Shown: in pieces, positions 10,635 to 22,600 of the stretch
How the letters are laid out: each line of letters begins with the position of its first letter
Numbering within the stretch: the stretch's first letter is position 1
Assembly (NCBI GenBank): GCA_000750105.3
Contig: JPHH03000013.1
Span: forward strand, 620,001-684,000
Source: Tolypocladium sp. Sup5 PDA-1
Lineage: Eukaryota > Ascomycota > Sordariomycetes > Hypocreales > Ophiocordycipitaceae
Direction of reading: 5' to 3'
DNA: 64,000 nt
Made by a program: the position numbers and the translations under genes
The notes under the pieces: model-generated
Told to the model about the DNA's origin: nothing
Database searches by the model: none
The model's input: only the letters and a program-made list of their open reading frames with translations

Positions 10635-11589
10635 CTTGAATGCGTTCCGCTTTGTAAGCGAGGAAATGATTCTTGAGGAACGAAGAAAAGGAAAGATTGT
10701 AAGAGCTATAATCCAAAGACGGACTGCTTTTGCTCCTGTATGTTATGGGTGAGTGGCAGAATAAATGGACATGCGACGGAGGTAGATTTCGTAGAATCTT
10801 AAAAAAAGTCACTCAGCAAAATTAATAATCAATGAGAAACCTGAAACTCCACCCCCGGAATGGGTCATAATTTCATATTTAAGTTAGCGACAGCGTTCTA
10901 GTCGAATAAGAGTGCAAGATTTCATCGCGTTAGTGCTAGAAGTGGATTGTTCGTGAGGCTGTGTTAGAATGTACTCCGTACGGGCCATTAATAGTCCGTA
11001 CACGTTAATAGATTTCTGCGCACGGGCCTAATCACCCCGTGCCCCGGATTTCCGGCAACGGAGGACCCTGCATCGTGCGATACATCTGCATTAGTGGCCT
11101 GGCAAGCGGCCACACGCATACTCATAGAGCTGTATTAATTGCTTTGACTTGTAAAATGCAGTAAAGTTCATGGATGATAAGTATTAGTTCGTGGTAGTTG
11201 CTAGTCCATGAAGTGATCGAATGTCCCATCGATCTAGTGCGACGGCATCATGTTGCCCTCCTCTAGTGGGTTAGCGGTGCTCGCTATTAGTATTACGAAG
11301 AATCCCAGCCAATTCGCCTTAAGCTTCGATTTCGCAACCTGGAAGTGTGGTAGCCAATGCGGAAGTATCCCGAACAAAAATGTGATTACACAAGGGTTGA
11401 CGTTGCGTCGGCCATGTCAAGCATACTCGTAGGCAGCGACAAAGAGGATTAAACGCACTCGTCCAGCGCGGAAAAGCCCCTCAGTATTAGGGTTAGATAT
11501 ACTAAAGGCCGAGTGCAACGATCGTCGTGTAAGTCGTAGAGCCTGTGCCTGCCTAAGCGGACAGCTGTTGGTCCGTGACACGGGCCGTC

Positions 11590-11709
11590 GTGTAAGTTAG
11601 AGCGCCGGTTGCCGTGTAAGTCAAGACGGCTGTCTCCGTGTAAGTCAAGACGGCTGTCTCCGTGTAAGTTAGGGCGGCTGTCGCCGTGTAAGTCGAAATA
11701 GCAATACGG
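11590..11709. repeat. 24-bp minisatellite, about 5 units
   Basis: The unit GTGTAAGTCAAGACGGCTGT plus CTCC repeats head to tail from 11590. Units two and three are identical and units one, four and five diverge. Further GTGTAAG words occur before (11528) and after (11760). The 24-bp period lets the minus strand read as an 8-residue repeat (TYTETAVL), but there is no gene signal around it. Confidence 0.8.
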
Positions 11710-12422
11710 CGGCGTATAGGTCGCAGAAGCAATGCTTGTATAAACGGGTCTTTTATATCGTGTAAGTCAAAGTAAAAGGCAAGGAGAGGCAACCGCGGCT
11801 ATCTCTAAAAAGTAGGAGGAATAGCTAGGATTTCTTATTATTAGAATCTCGAAAGCTCATAAACGTCACGACTTGCGTCGATGCGTGCATAAGGGACCAT
11901 CTATTTATAGGGACATAGACGTCTCTCTTCTACCTATAGACTCGTTAGGCCTCCTAGCGTTCCTCTACTTTTTTTTTCGTTTTTCTAGTCAGGGGTCTAT
12001 ACTAATACCCTGATAAAATATACACGCGCGATAGAAGAGCTTTAAGTAGGATGCGAGCGGTATATAAGGCTAGGTGAGGTGCAGGCAATAATAGTAGTAA
12101 TACAGACCTAAATCTCAAAAGCAGTAGGTGTATAGCAGAGTAGACGCAGAATCAGCACTAAAACAAATAAAGAAAACGAGCAGCAAAAGCCAGAAGCAGC
12201 CTATAAGCTATAGAATAATAAATTAATACGTATAGCTAGAGTTTAGTAAGGAAGGTAAAAGCTGTAAGGCTCTGGCATAAGGGAGAACTTGTATGCTTTA
12301 TTACTGAGAATCTAAGCTTAAGGAAAGACAGAAAGAGAGAACAAGAGCTACATATTGTCGTAGGCGCCGTGGGCGCTGGCGCGGGTGCGGCGGGCACCGG
12401 CGTTGCCTATGTGCCAAACTAT

Positions 12423-12529
12423 AACACGCTGATACGTATGATGCTCGCATTGTAACACGCTGATACGTATGATGCTCGTATTGCGATACTCTGGCTGTAA
12501 CACGCTTGTACGTATGATGCTCGCATCGT
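12423..12529. repeat. 31-bp minisatellite, 3 units
   Basis: The 31-bp unit begins AACACGCTGATACGTATGAT and ends GCTCGCATTGT. It occurs at 12423, at 12454 (adjacent) and, after a 14-bp spacer, at 12499. It lies in RIP-mutated DNA with no associated gene. Confidence 0.8.
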
Positions 12530-13372
12530 GACAAAAGCAACGCACTTATAGGAAACGCTTTTATTATAATAGGAGAATATAGGTAAGGGACTTTGAGCTA
12601 AGCAGGGCTAACTAACCTCTTTTAACCTCTTAACTATTAGCGAGTAATAGATTAATAAAACCTTATTAGCCGACAAGACTTTATGCTAAGCAATGCTGAT
12701 CTCGGCTACTCCTTTTTTCTATTTAAGCGGCTATGAGTGGATGGTGCGTACTAATAGGGTTTTTGCTAAGTTAACGACAGATATTAGACGGCCTACCTTC
12801 CCCTCGTATCCTATGTGCCGGCAGAATCTAACTCAGAAGGATAGGGTTAGGTAGGGCTGGAATTAGGGAAAACCTTATATCTACACGCTCGCTCGCCCAT
12901 AATTAGTCCGCATCGTCTAAGGGGGAGGGCTTCGGCAAGCTTGCCCCTTTAATACGGCTAGCGCTAGCGCGGGGCAATTGGCGCAGGCAGGCTCCCATAT
13001 CGCTCGTTGCTATCGGCCACGTCACGCAATATCTAGAAGAAAACACTCCGCCACAAAGTTTCGCAGGTTGTATTATTTACCCCTTTAACTCAAGCTAGAT
13101 GTGCCGTGCGTCCCTTGCCGATAAATATCTCTTTAACGGCGTGATTTTCTAATAGCGATCAAAGCGCAGACTAAGGTTCAAGCCTAATCCCACGAGCCTA
13201 GCCAAGGGGGCACGGCGTTCTATCTAGGTCACTCAATAAGATAATTAAAAGAAGAAGCAAAGGCAATACATAGACTTTTTTACTTTGTTATGGAGTTATT
13301 AATGTTGGTCATGCAATATTAAGCTAGAAACAGGTACGCATAGTTGAGTGGACCAACGGTGATGGGTCAGTT

Positions 13373-13618
13373 ATGTATGCGCCGCCGACTACAATAGCAC
13401 TAGCTATGAACGGGCCTGTCACGATGCAGCCGCCAAATGGAGTACATGTAAATCGTACAGGAGTGGCTTGTCCAACTACCTATCCCCATATGACGCTGCC
13501 AACCGATGAGTTCTACCAAGCCGTCAACTTTGGCACGATCACTGAGAGGGAATTGGGCGACCTCGCGACAAGGTGGAATTTTGAGAGTCTGAACTTAAAC
13601 TTTATCAATCGTGGATAG
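13373..13618 (+). CDS. Small hypothetical ORF, 81 aa
   Basis: An ATG-started frame ends at TAG without interruption. It contains proline-rich and hydroxyl-rich residues, a single Cys and an acidic helix-like segment (ERELGDLATRWNFESLN). There is no signal peptide or known motif. It stands just right of the RIP-mutated region, where composition returns to normal. It may be a real small gene, a fragment, or chance; I do not recognise it. Confidence 0.25.
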   Translation: MYAPPTTIALAMNGPVTMQPPNGVHVNRTGVACPTTYPHMTLPTDEFYQAVNFGTITERELGDLATRWNFESLNLNFINRG

Positions 13619-14030
13619 CGGGTTGCAACCGTGTATCGCAAACGATCATAAAACAACAACCGCCTAGTCGGGAAATAGAAGGATGTAGCAGTGTTAGTAT
13701 CCGTCGATTCTGAATTGATAACTCTTCTAACGAATTCAGCGCCTGTCGACGCGTCCGCAGCCAAATACAAATACACTGCTCGAACGTACTGCAAAGCTCA
13801 TGAGCTACCGTTTCGAGAATTATGACTATCGATTAACAAAATCTACCATGGACATGGCAAACTCTCGATCTTCCTTTGCGTATTCAAGGCATGCACTCTT
13901 GTCGGATGGATCTTGGGGAACATTGTACGCTTCGATAAGAAGCTTATCGAATAGGATGAACGGTACGTTATTCGATATCGAATCTATGGGAGACGCGCCA
14001 GGTTCGAATCGAATAACACATGGCTACGCC

Positions 14031-14063
14031 CGAATCGAATGCCTGACGTTGCCATTCGATTCG
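14031..14063. repeat. Hairpin downstream of the hydroxylase/SDR gene
   Basis: CGAATCGAATG and CATTCGATTCG form a perfect 11-bp stem with an 11-nt loop. More TTCGAATCGAAT-like words sit just left, near 13970-14020. It lies 110 bp beyond the stop of the minus-strand gene, so it would be in its 3' untranslated region or terminator zone. Confidence 0.6.
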
Positions 14064-14170
14064 ATATATTCGATAGATGTCTGTCCCTGGGCATGGGGTT
14101 GCAGGAACCAATGCTTCAGAGCTATCATTATTTATACATGCTTCCATACTCCTACACAAAGCCGTGCCAA

Positions 14171-15391
14171 TCATTTGCTCCTGAAAGGCGCATGTGCCGT
14201 CACCGCCGATACATCGCAAGGCTTGACCCAGTACAAGAATCGAAAGAAATTGGCGTACGCAAACCCGGTATATGTGACTGGGACATATCTTGCCCCCCGA
14301 CGAATCCACCACAGCGTTACTCGGGCGGCCCAACGCGCCGAGACAAGCCCCGGGCCCATTCGCGATTTAAAGGCAGCCGGGACAATGTGACGGTATATGA
14401 ATGCCTTGTCATCGTAGTAGCCTCGTGCAAATGGGACAAAGGCGCGTTTCGACTCGGTGTAGCGCTGCATGTTACTCTCCCAGGAGCCATGGAACTCGGC
14501 TTCACTGCCGACGTACCACACTTCAGGCAGCAGGTCCGGTTTTGACCGCGTGCAGGACCGCTTGAAAAGCTCAATTATAGCAATAACGGATTCGCAGTTT
14601 GCTTGGAAAGCCTCGTTGTCGTCTTTGGATCCGTGGGCAAGAATCAAAATATCGGTATTAGCGAGGATTGGCTCCAGGTTGGAGTAATTGTCGACAGTCC
14701 AGTCTTTGCCAAATCGTAGTGGTGTGATACTCTTTACGTGCTCCAGAGTGAGTTCGTCGACCATGGCCTGGCCAAGGGCTCCCCCAGAGCCTGTCATCGC
14801 CACACGTCGACCCTTAAATGTCACGGCGGTGCCAAACACCCAATCCACGAAACGCGTCATTGATCCGAAGTAGTTTTGAGGGTCAATGTGATGCAGTGCG
14901 TGATATTGGGGGCCAACGAGGACGAAGCTTGGGTCCTTGGGCAGTTTGGAGTAGGAGATGTGGTTGGAGTCGTGCCCGGAGTTCCAAGCCACAACACAGG
15001 TCCGGACGACCTGAATTATAAGGACTAAGACCAACTCCTGCCTCGCTAGCAGAACTGGCCTTGGAATAAGGGGTCGGCTGACAAGCCAGCTGAGGGTGCT
15101 TCCGGCAACCTGGCAAAGCAACTCGAGTGGTAAATGCCAGAGAAGGTTCTGTACGCGGAATTCTTCGTTATATTTCAAGTTTCGGTCAAAGTATCGGTGA
15201 TGAATTGAGTGAGTTCGCGCAAGCCAACGAAGGGCACGGTATGGAGACCGATGCGACTGGTGAGCTACCCAATGCACAAGGTCGAAGATGAGAGATCCAA
15301 CGATAAAGTGAGCCGCGCAGAACGCCAAGCGGTATGCCAGCTCCCCTGGGGAGTCAAAGACGGCAAGATGAGAAAACGAAGACACGGCCAT
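14171..15391 (-). CDS. Bifunctional fatty-acid hydroxylase / short-chain dehydrogenase
   Basis: A single exon of 406 residues. Residues 1-190 form a membrane-bound di-iron hydroxylase domain (sterol desaturase family) with histidine boxes HWVAH, HSIHH and HALHH and hydrophobic segments between them. Residues 190-400 form a Rossmann domain with TGSGGALG for the cofactor and YTESK as the Y-x3-K catalytic pair. Such fusions are known in bacteria and fungi as bifunctional sterol desaturase/short-chain dehydrogenase. The first domain would hydroxylate a lipid or terpenoid at the membrane and the second would oxidise or reduce the product. No linked partner gene can be identified nearby. The start (ATG 15391) is the first in frame and the frame has no RIP stops. 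The substrate is unknown. Confidence 0.85.
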   Translation of the reverse strand: MAVSSFSHLAVFDSPGELAYRLAFCAAHFIVGSLIFDLVHWVAHQSHRSPYRALRWLARTHSIHHRYFDRNLKYNEEFRVQNLLWHLPLELLCQVAGSTLSWLVSRPLIPRPVLLARQELVLVLIIQVVRTCVVAWNSGHDSNHISYSKLPKDPSFVLVGPQYHALHHIDPQNYFGSMTRFVDWVFGTAVTFKGRRVAMTGSGGALGQAMVDELTLEHVKSITPLRFGKDWTVDNYSNLEPILANTDILILAHGSKDDNEAFQANCESVIAIIELFKRSCTRSKPDLLPEVWYVGSEAEFHGSWESNMQRYTESKRAFVPFARGYYDDKAFIYRHIVPAAFKSRMGPGLVSARWAARVTLWWIRRGARYVPVTYTGFAYANFFRFLYWVKPCDVSAVTAHAPFRSK

Positions 15392-17140
15392 ACTGGTGAG
15401 CCGGTGACAAAAGGGGCTTTGTTGAGTCGCGCAGCGCTTAAGCGTCCCTGTCAGTAGATGGCTAGACTAGTCGATGTTGTATCTATAAAATTCAGTTCAT
15501 CTGAAGAGGATCAAGAGAATACTTATAATCATAGCTATGGATTCATGAAACTTCTCAAGGGATCAGGCGAAGCCCCATCATGCCTCAACCGCACCTGTTA
15601 GTCAACCCCCTGGCAAATTATTCCCACTCTCTTCCCTAAGACTGGAGCCATACGTCGACTGAGGCCGACAATATGGTACCGAGTGTGGATTAAGCCGAGA
15701 CTGGCCTAGTGATACCACAGTGCTCGGTCCATATAGCTGTTTCGGGAGTGCTGAAATGTTGTGCACTAGTCTACACGGCATGAGTCGCATGGTTGCAAGT
15801 GTCACCAAAGCACCCGACACATCAATTGATACCAACAAACACTCACCTGTTGATATGCGACTTTACCGGAAGAAGCATTCACAGCTTTGACTCGTCAACA
15901 AATGGAACCATCTTTAGAAGTCCGTCGTTAAGTTGCTGTGGCTCGGTCTGCATCACGGAGCAGGCATTCTTGCCCTTATTAGCTTGTTTCTATTTCCAGA
16001 TCTCAAGGGTGACGAGTTTGCGGCTGGTTGACGTGACTTAGGGCTGATTCCGCGGGGAGCGCGCGTGTGGCTTAGTCGTCATACGACACTCCTGGGTTTG
16101 GGCGTCAGGCTACAATTGCGTAAGGCTGATCATCGATGGGATTGTTTTGAGATTAAACACACTCCGAGTGGTCGTCACGGCCGCGTAAGACGATGCCCCT
16201 CGGGGTGGAACAGGATCGAGTCGCTATAGCTATTAGTTGCCAGCGTCCACAACGTCTGAGCTATTACCCAATCGGCGAGCGTTTCTTCCTAACTCGAGGT
16301 GGTATTGCGTATTAACAACCCAGCTTGAAATAACTATCCCTAAACTAATCGTCCTTAAGACACTGCTCAAGGCGCTTTGATAGTCGTGCCTAAAACTCTG
16401 CGACAGATCTGCCACCTAAAGATCTAGGCGGCCAAGGCGGCTTTCCAGCCCTCAGATAAGCCTTCTTGCTGATAGTCGTTATACGAGGGCGCATATCGTA
16501 TTGAGGTTTTCCACTCCACCACGGGCTAGCAAGGGGGCTGCGGGTCCGTGACGTATACGCACTACGCGTAGCAATCCTTAATGAACGAACCAGTCGGCGT
16601 GAAGCAAATCGTTTCAAGTTAAACCGGGCCACCAACTGTGCATCGAAATTGCGATTCCCCGGTAACGCGTGGCGATTGCGTGGCATGCCCCGATTCGGTC
16701 AAACATGAAGAATCAAGGCCGCTTAGACCACTTCCTTGCCCTTGCGGCTAATAACCTGAAAGAAGCCGATGAAGTAATTACGATTTGAGTCTATGGTGAT
16801 AAAAATGCTTGCAATCGCGTGGGTCTCGGCCGATACCCATTCCCATGGCGGCGCAGTCGGGGTGCGTCCCGGAGGTCTGCTTTAAACGCCGACGAGCGCA
16901 AGATGTTCTTACCTCGGATGCATAGACTACAAGCTCCAGGGAGGCCGCCTAGACGGGTGACTTTAGACTTATTTTAAACGTGTATGTTAACTGGATCCGA
17001 ATTCCGAGTTCCGAGTTCCGACCAGTGAGGACCATATCACGTACATGGGCCGCTGCGGTAATGCCGTCGACGGATAGCTGAGGACAAGAAGTGTCTGAAA
17101 ACACATTTAGTTGGCTTTATCCAGCGCTCCTAATAGGCCA
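15392..17140. other. Gene-free stretch
   Basis: Several 60-100-codon frames overlap on both strands (for example 16233-16686 minus) without recognisable motifs. A short run GAATTCCGAGTTCCGAGTTCCG at about 16999-17020 repeats TTCCGAG. The upstream region of the hydroxylase/SDR gene (15392-15600) contains no obvious TATA box. Confidence 0.4.
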
Positions 17141-17149
17141 GACCATTAT

Positions 17150-17350
17150 GAGGACTATTAGTGCAGACTGTACTCCAGGACTCCAGACCAATAGTCCACG
17201 GACTATTGGTCCAGTCTACATCTCTCAGGATGGACTGGTGGTGCAGTCTGCGCCTCACGGACGAGGCTAACGGTCCAGTCTAGCTCGACCAGACTGACCA
17301 GTAGCCCAGTCCGAGTGTAGCAGACTAAAAGTCTAACTATTAGTCTGTCC
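17150..17350. repeat. Palindrome-rich repeat cluster
   Basis: At 17186-17211 GACCAATAGTCC and GGACTATTGGTC form a perfect 12-bp stem with a 2-nt loop. Around it GTCCAGTCT, CAGACTG and GGACTGG words recur in both orientations through 17350. Such clusters are typical of terminal or subterminal repeats of fungal DNA transposons, but no transposase is readable between 17350 and 18900. Confidence 0.5.
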
Positions 17351-18929
17351 AAGACTCAGCGTGCTCCAAGCAACATCCTTCCAAATCTGTGGCCCGTTGC
17401 AGGGTGCCAAGTCAACAACCACACGATCCAAACGCGTGCCCACGCGTCGAACGCGTTGGCTCGGTTTTAATGACATCACCGACACAGTGTTAAGACATGT
17501 TAATGGATACAACTGTAGCAGTGCATGGAACTATGGCACGCCAGGTATCTTGAAACCGAAACCATTGTCCTGATAAGATCGTAGAATTACATGATTTATA
17601 CCTGCTTAATAGCAGCCTAATTTTACACTTGTGAATGGGCTACCTGGCTGGGTTCTAAGAAGAGTATTCGTAACGTGAGAGGCGATGAATGGTATGTTAT
17701 CTTAGCGGCGATACCAGGCCCCGTTAAGTTAAGAGATGCCCGCCCTGCTATTACAGTTAGGCGACATCTACGGTATTCCATATCCGCAGCATATAGGGTA
17801 GGCTCGCTCGCGTAACATCCGTCAGACTCCAGAGCCCACTACGCCCCCCCCCCCCGCGGGTCCCTGGCGACGCCCAAAACCAAAAAAACACACTCCCCAG
17901 ACTCCATCAAAGGCCCGAAACCGCAACGTCTAGACGACAGGCTGCCGCCATCTCCGCGTGCGTGAGACTTGAGGCCCGGAGTTGAAGTATATTTCCTAGT
18001 TGTAGCTTGCGGTCGGATGGCATGCAGGATGTGCACATAGACCAACTCTCATCGCCACTGTCCATGAGAGAGAATATTATGTCCCAACCCGAAGCCCATA
18101 TCAGATCAAGTCCAGTCCGCGTGAAAGCTCTTTGTCTCCCAGGCATTTCCATTCACTCTCGCCATCCCTTGTCATGTCGTTTTTATTGACGAAGACAGGG
18201 GTGGGCTGGTCTCGTGGACCTGCGTCCAGGCCTACATACGCCCCTGGACAGATGTACCAGCAACTTCGCCGATCCCCCGCAAACCCTCACGTGGAGGTTC
18301 AAATTCCAAGCCCCCACCGTTCGGCCTTACGTGCGCGAGCTGAATAAAGAGCTCGAGAATCGATTCTAGTTCGACAACAGGCGGGCGCGAGAAGAGCCCG
18401 AAGCCGGCGCCGGTGGAGCGGTGCAGCGACGACCCGAGTGGTTCGTGCTAGGCGCCAGGGGAAGATGGTCCTTGCCGGCCGATGATTGGCCAGCGGGGTG
18501 GGAGCAGAGCCAAACTAGGAAGTTAGCGGTGCGTCAAGGTGTACGAAGTAGGCGGCGGCAGCTGGTAGTTTTTACCATGGCCCCCAAACGGTGGGATTGG
18601 TTGGTTGTCAAGCAATGGGAGTCAGATCTCGGTTGAGTAAGGCCACAGACGGAGGATCTACGCATCCAACGGTTGGAGGGAGTTGTTCAGTTACGCACCC
18701 TGCTGCTTGGCTCCGAATGGTTACCTATAGCCATGTCCGGGTATTTGCATTCGCCCACTCCCAAGTGTCTCGAATGGTCGGGGGGAGTTGTTCACTACAT
18801 GATCTCTGTGCTCACCACTATTGAAGACTGACTAAGTGCTAAGGCGACCTGGTCTAGTCCAACAATTCTCCCCTACCATACCCCTATCAACACCACTCTT
18901 ATTGTCGACTTACCCGTCCACTAGATCAT
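17351..18929. other. Gene-free stretch
   Basis: Only overlapping short frames are seen. There is a run of 12 C at 17844-17855. Between 18660 and 18800 the word GGAGTTGTTCA occurs twice. This could be the decayed 5' flank of the hAT-like fragment that follows. Confidence 0.35.
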
Positions 18930-19230
18930 GTCTTCTATCGCGGATCTCTCCGAGACTGCCAGTGTCATAGGCAGTGCCAGTCATCTGGATGATCCTGAGC
19001 TACCATGGCCACCCCGTCACTGGCATCATCGTCTTCGTCAAGTCTTAGTATCTCCCGCCACAAGACATCTGCTGTTTGGCGCTATTGTCTAACCGAAGAA
19101 GGCAAGAGCAAACCGGCAGCCTGGGTCGATTCCAACGGAACAAAATGATGGCATTGCCAGCCCTCCTTCGAGAAGAAATGAGAGAAGAAATACATACTTC
19201 TTAAAGGCCGAGCAGAAACCCTACCACAAT
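18930..19230 (+). pseudogene. Possible hAT-type transposase N-terminus
   Basis: ATG 18930 opens a Ser/Asp-rich leader (MSSIADLSETASVIG). After a shift of frame near 19010 the reading continues with SLASSSSSSLSISRHKTSAVW, then about 30 residues later a TGA next to WHC. The order basic region, Trp, then Trp-x-Cys resembles the BED zinc finger at the start of fungal hAT transposases. One expected Cys is Ser and Trp codons have become TGA, in line with C-to-T damage. No catalytic core follows; the next 3' sequence belongs to the opposite-strand secreted protein gene. The family assignment is tentative. Confidence 0.3.
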
Positions 19231-19294
19231 ACCTAACATTGCGTTCGCTTCTAATGGAGCCCGTAAGTCGCTGTGCGTAGACCCATACATCTCA

Positions 19295-19679
19295 TTAAGT
19301 CCAGCATGAGCCACTGTTTCGTGGATCAGGCTGACATTGCATTCGACCGCCATTGCAGGACCAGCACCCATAGTCGCCCATGCATTGGCACTTCCCAGGT
19401 GTGCAGTCGCCGTGAGGGGGTACGCACCTCCCCTCCTCGGCGCAATTGCAACGGGTCTCCAGACTCCGCAGTGCCAGCGACGCCTATAAGAAACGATCGA
19501 GTTAGCTCGTATGAAATAGACGAATCACAAGACAGGGGGCCAGGATTGACAGGACGAACTTGGTCAGCTCCTATATAGGTATTTCCACTGTCATCGGTAA
19601 CTGTCACGCCACCCGCTGAGGGCATAGCGCAGACACCAACGATGCTAAGGAGAAAAGGTGCGAAGATTGCTGTCTTCAT
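19295..19679 (-). CDS. Small cysteine-rich secreted protein, two exons
   Basis: Exon 1 is 19560-19679 (40 codons). It starts with a signal peptide (MKTAIFAPFLLSIVGVCA) cut near residue 18. The intron is 19484-19559 (76 nt, GTTCGT donor, GCTAACT branch, TTATAG acceptor). Exon 2 is 19295-19483 and is read in a different frame from the unspliced continuation, ending in TAA. The 102-residue product has ten cysteines in exon 2, with pairs C-x-C, C-x-C and C-x2-C. The evidence for splicing is that the branch site and acceptor are canonical and that the cysteine-rich frame only connects to the signal peptide this way. It is probably an extracellular, disulfide-stabilised effector-like protein. No RIP stops are present. 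The function is unknown. Confidence 0.7.
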
Positions 19680-22600
19680 ATTGGACGGAAGAGGACGTTT
19701 GAATTGATGTTGTAAGCGGTCTTATTTATTTGAGAAAATTATGAGTCGAGCTTGATCTAGAATCTGGTCTGCGTTTTGGTAGGTAGTGTATTGTGGGATT
19801 TTGGCCGCTTATATATACGTAAGCTCAGTAAACCCGAAGAGCGAGGAGCAGTCCCGATGAAGCGGTACGTCTCCTACGGCAGTGACACGAATTCAATGAC
19901 GTTAGGATCGGTAGCAACTCCGGGATAGAGTAACAGCAGTTGGTCAGCTTGCCGTCGTATTGTCTTACAAACTTCTGCCGTGACGCGGCAGAGTATGCGC
20001 CGTGGGTGATACAATGCAGTGCCGCCCGCGCCATGATGTTTCGCTCCAGAGGCATCCCATACCTACCCTTTGATCATAAGCTGACGGCAGTGCTAGTGTG
20101 AAGATACGGCGTGCATGGGCTTCGGCACGGTCCTGTTTTGTCCAACACAATCGTCACCACTGGTGTTCCCGCCGCGGAGAGTTTTCCACTTGGTATTGTT
20201 GCATAACAGGAGCCAATAACACTGGATTCGAGCGGAGGAATTAATGTACTGTAGTGGGAAGGGCAGCGCATTGCGACAGGCCATTGAATGCCGAAAGGCG
20301 AGGAAGTCGATGAAAAGTATACGCAAAATCATTTTGACTATGATGTTTCTTCATATCTCACCGCTCGACCAAGACCATGCGCTCCGTCCACCGGCAAACA
20401 TCCCTTGTATACAAAGGCCATGGCCTCACAATATTAGACGTGGACAACTATCATTCTCTTCGCGAACCACGTTGAGGCCATTTCTGTTCTATTGTTGCTG
20501 CAAGCTCGTACATGATTCGTCAGCTGCACGTTCCAAGCTTCCATCGGGTTGGCCCCCCTGGGGTGCTGTACGTCGTTTGGGACTGTTGGTTACCTTTATG
20601 GGAAAATCCCGCGAAAAGCGAGCTCACTCAGTGTGTTGGAGCTCGGGAAGCGCTGACCAAAGCGGCTGTGAGTTTGGATGTTGGATGGGGATGGCTCTGA
20701 TGCTGACCATGAAGCTCAGGCCATTCTGTCCCTGGGAAATGCCAATGCTCATTATTGTTAGGGTCGACTTAGCAACACATAGAAGTCACACTCCTGTCCA
20801 AACCAAAGGACGCGCTGTATTCCGGTGTCTCCAGATAGCGCCTTGTCCGTATCCGCTTCGTTCTCGGGGATCTCGGGGCCATCTGTAGCATCTAAGAAAT
20901 TGTAAGTGAGATAACCACACTTTCTGTTGGCAATGTGCAACGATTCATACCTTCATCTTGAGTCGGCAGAGCCGTTGTTGTTTGGCAAAGCTGGCAGTAG
21001 AGTGAGAATAGAGGGAGGCGGCAGCGGCACACATAACGCAGCCCAGTATTAGTCTGTCGTCAACAACGATGAATGCGGGTGAGGCACTATAGAGGAAAGT
21101 GGAAGCTCTACTCTCATTCCCTCAGCTAGATGTCGATATACTCAGTTGAGACCGTTCCAGTTCCGATTCGGTTATTCGGGGCCGCGCCACGATGCTGTGA
21201 TGCCAACACATCTCTCAATTCTGTCCGGCTCTTTCAGTATTAGGTATCCCCCGTAAGTCATAGCGAGTCTTGGTATTGGTATGTAAGTTTGTCTTCGTAT
21301 GCGCAAGTGAAGGTCAGCAGGCAACAATCAACCTCCAAAACCGACCCCCAACCCGTCTCCGCCATTCGGCCCCTATATTCCTGGCTTCTCTCTAGGCATT
21401 CCTCCGAGTATGAACGGATGTTTCCTTGCCTGAGAATGGGCATACTCTCCAGGCCCTGTAAGATTGTAAGCGCCACATTTTGAGACCTACCTTTAACAAA
21501 TATCCAGGGACTTTAGGCGTTTAGGAAAAAAAATTCCAGTAATTACTTAAGCTTCTTCTTACCGCGAAAAGTATTAAAAAAGATTTTTTATGGGGGATGG
21601 GTAATCCTCAAAGAGGTCTTCTTTCCCGTAACCGTATTCTGAGCATTCAAACGCTATTGGCTTTAGTGCGTTGGGCTGAAAAGGGCGCTTACAATCTTAC
21701 GGACTCCAGAGTGCATATAACCGCTTGGCGGACTGGCCTGGGACCCTGTGTCCGATTCATACGTTGCAAGTAGGCTGCAGGTATAGTGGCAATATGCAGA
21801 CGCACTTTCGCCTAACATCCTTCAATTTTGGAAGGAGAAGTCATAAAAAAGTAACGCATAGAGGCCCGCATTCTCGCAAAGGGAGGTTATCTCCTGCGAC
21901 CGAACACGTATGACTCGTGAATGCACCCGATATGGCCGGCGTGACTAACCTTGGCTGGTAGGCTACCACGGCTCGGATCCGAGACTGAAGTGCCTTTGGC
22001 CTTGTGTTTTCACAGTCTCAGTTTCTGACAGCTTGCTCGTTGTTCAGACTTGCGACATGCCGTCAGCTGATGATCGGCGGGCGGTAGGTGGTACCTCCAG
22101 AGTGAGACCTATGGGCATGAGCGGCGTAGCTTTGTATTATTCAATGTGTGCCGGGGAAGTTCGTAGGACACGTGGCCAAGCTGATCAACAGTTCAGTAAG
22201 CTGCTGTGTCTCTACGAGTACTGCCTCTCTCGACCCCGTTGCCGCTGCATTGACGGGATCTGCAGCGACCAATGAACTCGACGTTGCTGCCGCAGGAGAT
22301 GTGGCGTGCGGGGGTTCCCGCTGCCCGGCCCAATTCATATGTACGGCTCTGGTGCAGGGATTCGAGCAGGGATTTACCCCCTACTTCGTACAAAGACTAA
22401 ACTTTTGAAATGTACCTCCGTACATAGCTGGCCGGGCGTGCAACATTCACGCAGCTCTGACATGAGCGGGGTTACATACAGTCTACGTCGGCGGCCAAGC
22501 AAGCGTGGTGACAGGATCACCTTGTGGGCTGTACTTCTCCAGCATCGGCCTCGACATCACTCGCCTTGGCCCGCCAGCTCACAAATGGAACAATACATTG

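Larger units (their letters stand above)
10635..13372. other. Gene-poor, RIP-mutated repeat region
   Basis: Most of 10860-13330 is rich in TAG, CTA and TATA and keeps no readable gene. It contains two minisatellites (11590-11709 and 12423-12529) and single telomere-like words such as TTAGGGTTAG near 11486. The promoter of the F-box/ankyrin gene should lie just right of 10634, where a pyrimidine-rich stretch on the minus strand precedes the ATG. Confidence 0.5.

Noticed and set aside
12301..12545. Minus-strand frame with repeated EHHTYQRV
   Set aside because: The repeat in the protein is just the 31-bp minisatellite read in one frame; no gene signals.
14001..14010. GGTTCGAATC, like a tRNA B box
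   Set aside because: No A box, acceptor stem or cloverleaf can be built around it; it belongs to a local TCGAAT hairpin cluster.
16233..16686. Two adjoining minus-strand frames that might form one broken gene
   Set aside because: Basic, Arg/Ser-rich sequence without any motif that would identify a transposase or other family.
20244..20888. 214-codon open frame on the + strand
   Set aside because: Composition is scrambled, with no domain, no membrane or signal segment, and several equally open frames overlap it.
22148..22408. Fragment with CC...C...C...C spacing like a hydrophobin
   Set aside because: There is no signal peptide, the last CC pair is missing, and no splice-consistent upstream exon was found, so chance is as likely.
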